Part shown: piece by piece, positions 63,115 to 64,000 of the stretch | Layout of the letters: each line of letters begins with the position of its first letter | Position numbering within the stretch: position 1 is the stretch's first letter | Assembly: GCF_902859595.1 (NCBI RefSeq) | Contig: NZ_CADIJQ010000004.1 | Span: 372,001 to 436,000 of the forward strand | Length of the DNA: 64,000 bases | Direction of reading: 5' to 3' | Origin: Achromobacter kerstersii | GTDB lineage: Bacteria; Pseudomonadota; Gammaproteobacteria; Burkholderiales; Burkholderiaceae_B | Notes under the pieces: model-generated | Databases searched by the model: none | Seen by the model: the letters and a program-made list of their open reading frames with translations, nothing else | Told to the model about the DNA's origin: nothing | Made by a program: the position numbers and the translations under genes

Positions 63115-64000
63115 CTAGCCATTGAGTCTGTAAAGCGTATAGCGGCGACTTTTATACATCTCCACCAATCGGGCTCTAACGCTTCCTGCTATTGAAGACT
63201 CCTTTTTTTTTGGGATTGCGACGATAGCCGATTCCCCCTTCTGCAGGGCCAGATTTTCCAGCTCGCCCAGGGCGATAAGTTCGGCTTTGCCGTCCGAGTA
63301 GAAGCGTGCCGAGAAAGGTCGGCTGTCCACAAAATAGAGCTTCTTGCCATCGCTCATTTGAGACCGGGCGACAGCCACCAAATTCTTCTCGGTCATCAGT
63401 GTGGTGGGCGCCGTAAGCGAGATCACCCCGAGACTGATTGCCACTATCGGCACCAGTACTACCGCCCCGATCAACATCCGACTCAAGGGTTGTGCATTGC
63501 CTGCTGGAAAACACGCTCGGGCGTATATCGAAATAAGTAGTGCAAGAGCAGGCAAGCTTGGCAGCGCATACGTCCAAAGTATGTTTCCCGAGAAGGTGAA
63601 GAAGACGGGAGCAGCAATGGCCCACAGTGCCAGGTATCCGACGACAGGAGACTTATGAACCTCGAATGCCTTGGACCTGCGTGATGCGCTGGCACCGATC
63701 CAAACAGCCAGCAGGACCCCCATAATTCCCCACGGCAACGATGCCAGCAGCCACTGCCCCCAGATACTGCCCAAGGGGCTCTTGTGCGCCGTCCCATACA
63801 GATCTCCCTGCCAGCCCGGATCCACGAATCGCAGGAAGTGCTCTCCCACTAAAAAATACTGAAGGAATCCGGGGGTCTTTATCTCTGCGCAGAGGTACCA
63901 GGGAACCGTCAGCACGAGCATTAGCAGCGTACCGGTAAACCACGGAAGAACGGTCAGATGCCCCGTGCGCTCGCGGTAGGTGGCCAGCCAAGGTAATACG
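63115..64000 (-). CDS. GT39/GT83-family lipid A glycosyltransferase, ArnT/LgmB-like (partial, 5' end outside window)
   Basis: The frame is open to the window edge and reads through an internal Met at 63921 (VLPWLATYRERTGHLTVLPW before it), so the gene is incomplete. The visible C-terminal 295 residues contain several membrane helices (GQWLLASLPWGIMGVLLAVW, LALWAIAAPVFFTF) and a soluble tail (KLYFVDSRPFSARFYSDGK). The sequence PGFLQYFLVGEHFLRFV is typical of ArnT-like enzymes, which transfer an amino sugar from an undecaprenyl carrier to lipid A phosphate. In Bordetella the homologue LgmB adds glucosamine. It is 96 bp upstream of pagP. Confidence 0.88.
   Translation of the reverse strand, partial: VLPWLATYRERTGHLTVLPWFTGTLLMLVLTVPWYLCAEIKTPGFLQYFLVGEHFLRFVDPGWQGDLYGTAHKSPLGSIWGQWLLASLPWGIMGVLLAVWIGASASRRSKAFEVHKSPVVGYLALWAIAAPVFFTFSGNILWTYALPSLPALALLISIYARACFPAGNAQPLSRMLIGAVVLVPIVAISLGVISLTAPTTLMTEKNLVAVARSQMSDGKKLYFVDSRPFSARFYSDGKAELIALGELENLALQKGESAIVAIPKKKESSIAGSVRARLVEMYKSRRYTLYRLNG

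Overview
The window looks like a chromosome segment of a GC-rich betaproteobacterium of the Alcaligenaceae, most likely Achromobacter or a close relative of Bordetella. This is an inference from gene content (two-partner secretion, FecIRA-type iron uptake, PagP beside a GT83 lipid A glycosyltransferase) and base composition; no marker gene such as rRNA is present.

Left part (1-20.6 kb): a surface-adhesin locus. A REC-AraC hybrid regulator (cut by the window edge) diverges from tpsB, an FhaC/ShlB-type outer-membrane transporter. It is followed by tpsA, a 5603-residue haemagglutinin-like exoprotein with two families of internal repeats, and by a SapC-family gene 9 bp downstream. A strong rho-independent terminator closes the unit.

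Middle part (20.6-41.9 kb): ordinary-looking chromosomal genes. There are two complete FecI-FecR-TonB receptor systems (20.7-24.8 kb on minus; 37.9-41.8 kb on plus) and a PepSY membrane protein. An rtcB-prfH RNA-repair and ribosome-rescue operon has a structured leader and a 12-codon ORF in front of it. Also here are cytochrome b561, an Asp/Glu racemase-like gene with a hairpin over its ribosome binding site, a quinone oxidoreductase, an NRAMP manganese transporter, a small hypothetical gene, and an overlapping pair coding for a SWIM zinc-finger protein and a large uncharacterised protein. Three separate 12-13 bp minisatellites lie between genes at 23-29 kb.

Right part (about 41.9-62.4 kb): an accessory region with visibly lower GC, wide non-coding gaps and mobile-element traces. 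The traces are a four-copy 16-bp direct repeat, a tRNA-Gly 3' half, and two related short tyrosine recombinases, one intact and one broken. Cargo includes an LprI-like protein, a YihY/BrkB membrane protein, a DUF1254/DUF1214 protein, a small outer-membrane protein and two tandem paralogous 76-79-residue proteins of unknown function. Between the two recombinase copies lies a signalling cassette: an RsbRD-like histidine kinase, a single-domain response regulator, an AraC-type regulator, an HD-GYP response regulator (c-di-GMP hydrolysis) and a 1496-residue hybrid kinase with HPt.

The window ends with a lipid A modification pair on the minus strand: pagP and, upstream of it, a GT39/GT83 glycosyltransferase (ArnT/LgmB-like) cut by the right edge.
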